Positions 13,394 to 13,575 of a stretch of 13,575 bases of DNA are shown in pieces. The notes beneath the pieces are model-generated. The model was given only the letters and a program-made list of their open reading frames with translations. It was not told the origin of the DNA and searched no databases. Each line of letters begins with the position of its first letter. The first letter of the stretch is position 1. Source of the stretch: Eubacterium sp. CAG:786 (GTDB taxonomy: Bacteria; Bacillota; Clostridia; Oscillospirales; Ruminococcaceae); contig HF989500.1 of the NCBI GenBank assembly GCA_000432175.1, forward strand, positions 39,491 to 53,065, given 5' to 3'. The position numbers and the translations under genes are program-made.

Positions 13394-13528
13394 CTATGTG
13401 TTTATATACCGTCCCGCATGCAGTCCCCGAGCACACCCGGGAACCGCAGCCAGGAGGATCACCGCACCCTTAGCTGCACGGCGTCCACTCCGCACGGCTA
13501 AAGCGCATTTCCGGCGGTACCAGTTCAT
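13394..13528 (-). CDS. Possible small protein (44 residues) upstream of tail X, unresolved
   Basis: The region from 13395 to the right edge is ambiguous. One frame gives a 44-residue product from ATG 13528: basic residues (MNWYRRK...), then a hydrophobic run (GAVILLAAVPG), ending RYINT. This ATG overlaps, as ATGA, the stop (13525) of another frame ending IWGDIGGACA, which would be the 3' end of a preceding gene. A third frame is open from the edge to a stop at 13470. The expected neighbour is the tape-measure gene or a small accessory gene. No frame is clearly supported, so I list the ATGA-coupled one at low confidence. Confidence 0.25.
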   Translation of the reverse strand: MNWYRRKCALAVRSGRRAAKGAVILLAAVPGCARGLHAGRYINT

Positions 13529-13575
13529 GCACAAGCCCCGCCGATATCGCCCCATATCCAGACCTTCGCCCGGAT

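Noticed and set aside
1..13575. CRISPR array, insertion sequence, riboswitch, rRNA or integrase
   Set aside because: No regularly spaced repeats, transposase or recombinase motifs, conserved riboswitch cores or rRNA sequences were seen.

Overview
The window looks like a chromosome-prophage junction from a Clostridia-class member of the Bacillota, possibly a Ruminococcus-like gut bacterium. This is inferred from strong AGGAGG-type ribosome sites, near-consensus sigma-A promoters, moderate GC and the style of the phage genes. No species-level marker is present.

Bases 1-2925 are host-type DNA. A minus-strand promoter drives a small response regulator, followed 9 bp later by a hybrid histidine kinase that runs off the left edge. 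The kinase has a PocR-type sensor, HisKA and HATPase domains, a degenerate receiver and a true receiver. Bases 2926-3400 hold two plus-strand promoters, an A-poor T/G-rich stretch, a tRNA-Pro gene (anticodon CGG, CCA encoded) and its terminator. A tandem 12-bp repeat follows the tRNA. The tRNA is a plausible attachment site, but no integrase or second att copy is visible.

Bases 3557-5481 hold a four-gene minus-strand cassette with its own promoter. Two related palindromic operator candidates lie 42 bp apart at this promoter. One gene encodes a protein with a C-terminal XRE helix-turn-helix, and the other three have no assigned function. The cassette lies between the lysis genes and the tRNA, where temperate phages of Gram-positive bacteria usually carry lysogenic-conversion or defence genes. 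It is the best candidate here for an undescribed system.

Bases 5532-13575 are the end of a phage late operon, all on the minus strand. In transcription order it encodes tail protein X, GpD-type tail protein, baseplate V, GpU-like protein, gp25/W, baseplate J, tail protein I, tail fibre, two small unassigned proteins, an XkdX-like peptide, holin and amidase. A strong intrinsic terminator ends it. The content indicates a P2-like contractile tail. Capsid, terminase, tape-measure and integrase genes would lie to the right, so an intact prophage cannot be told from a tail-like bacteriocin here. Genes are tightly packed: five junctions overlap by exactly 8 bp and three by 4 bp, counting two in the cassette.
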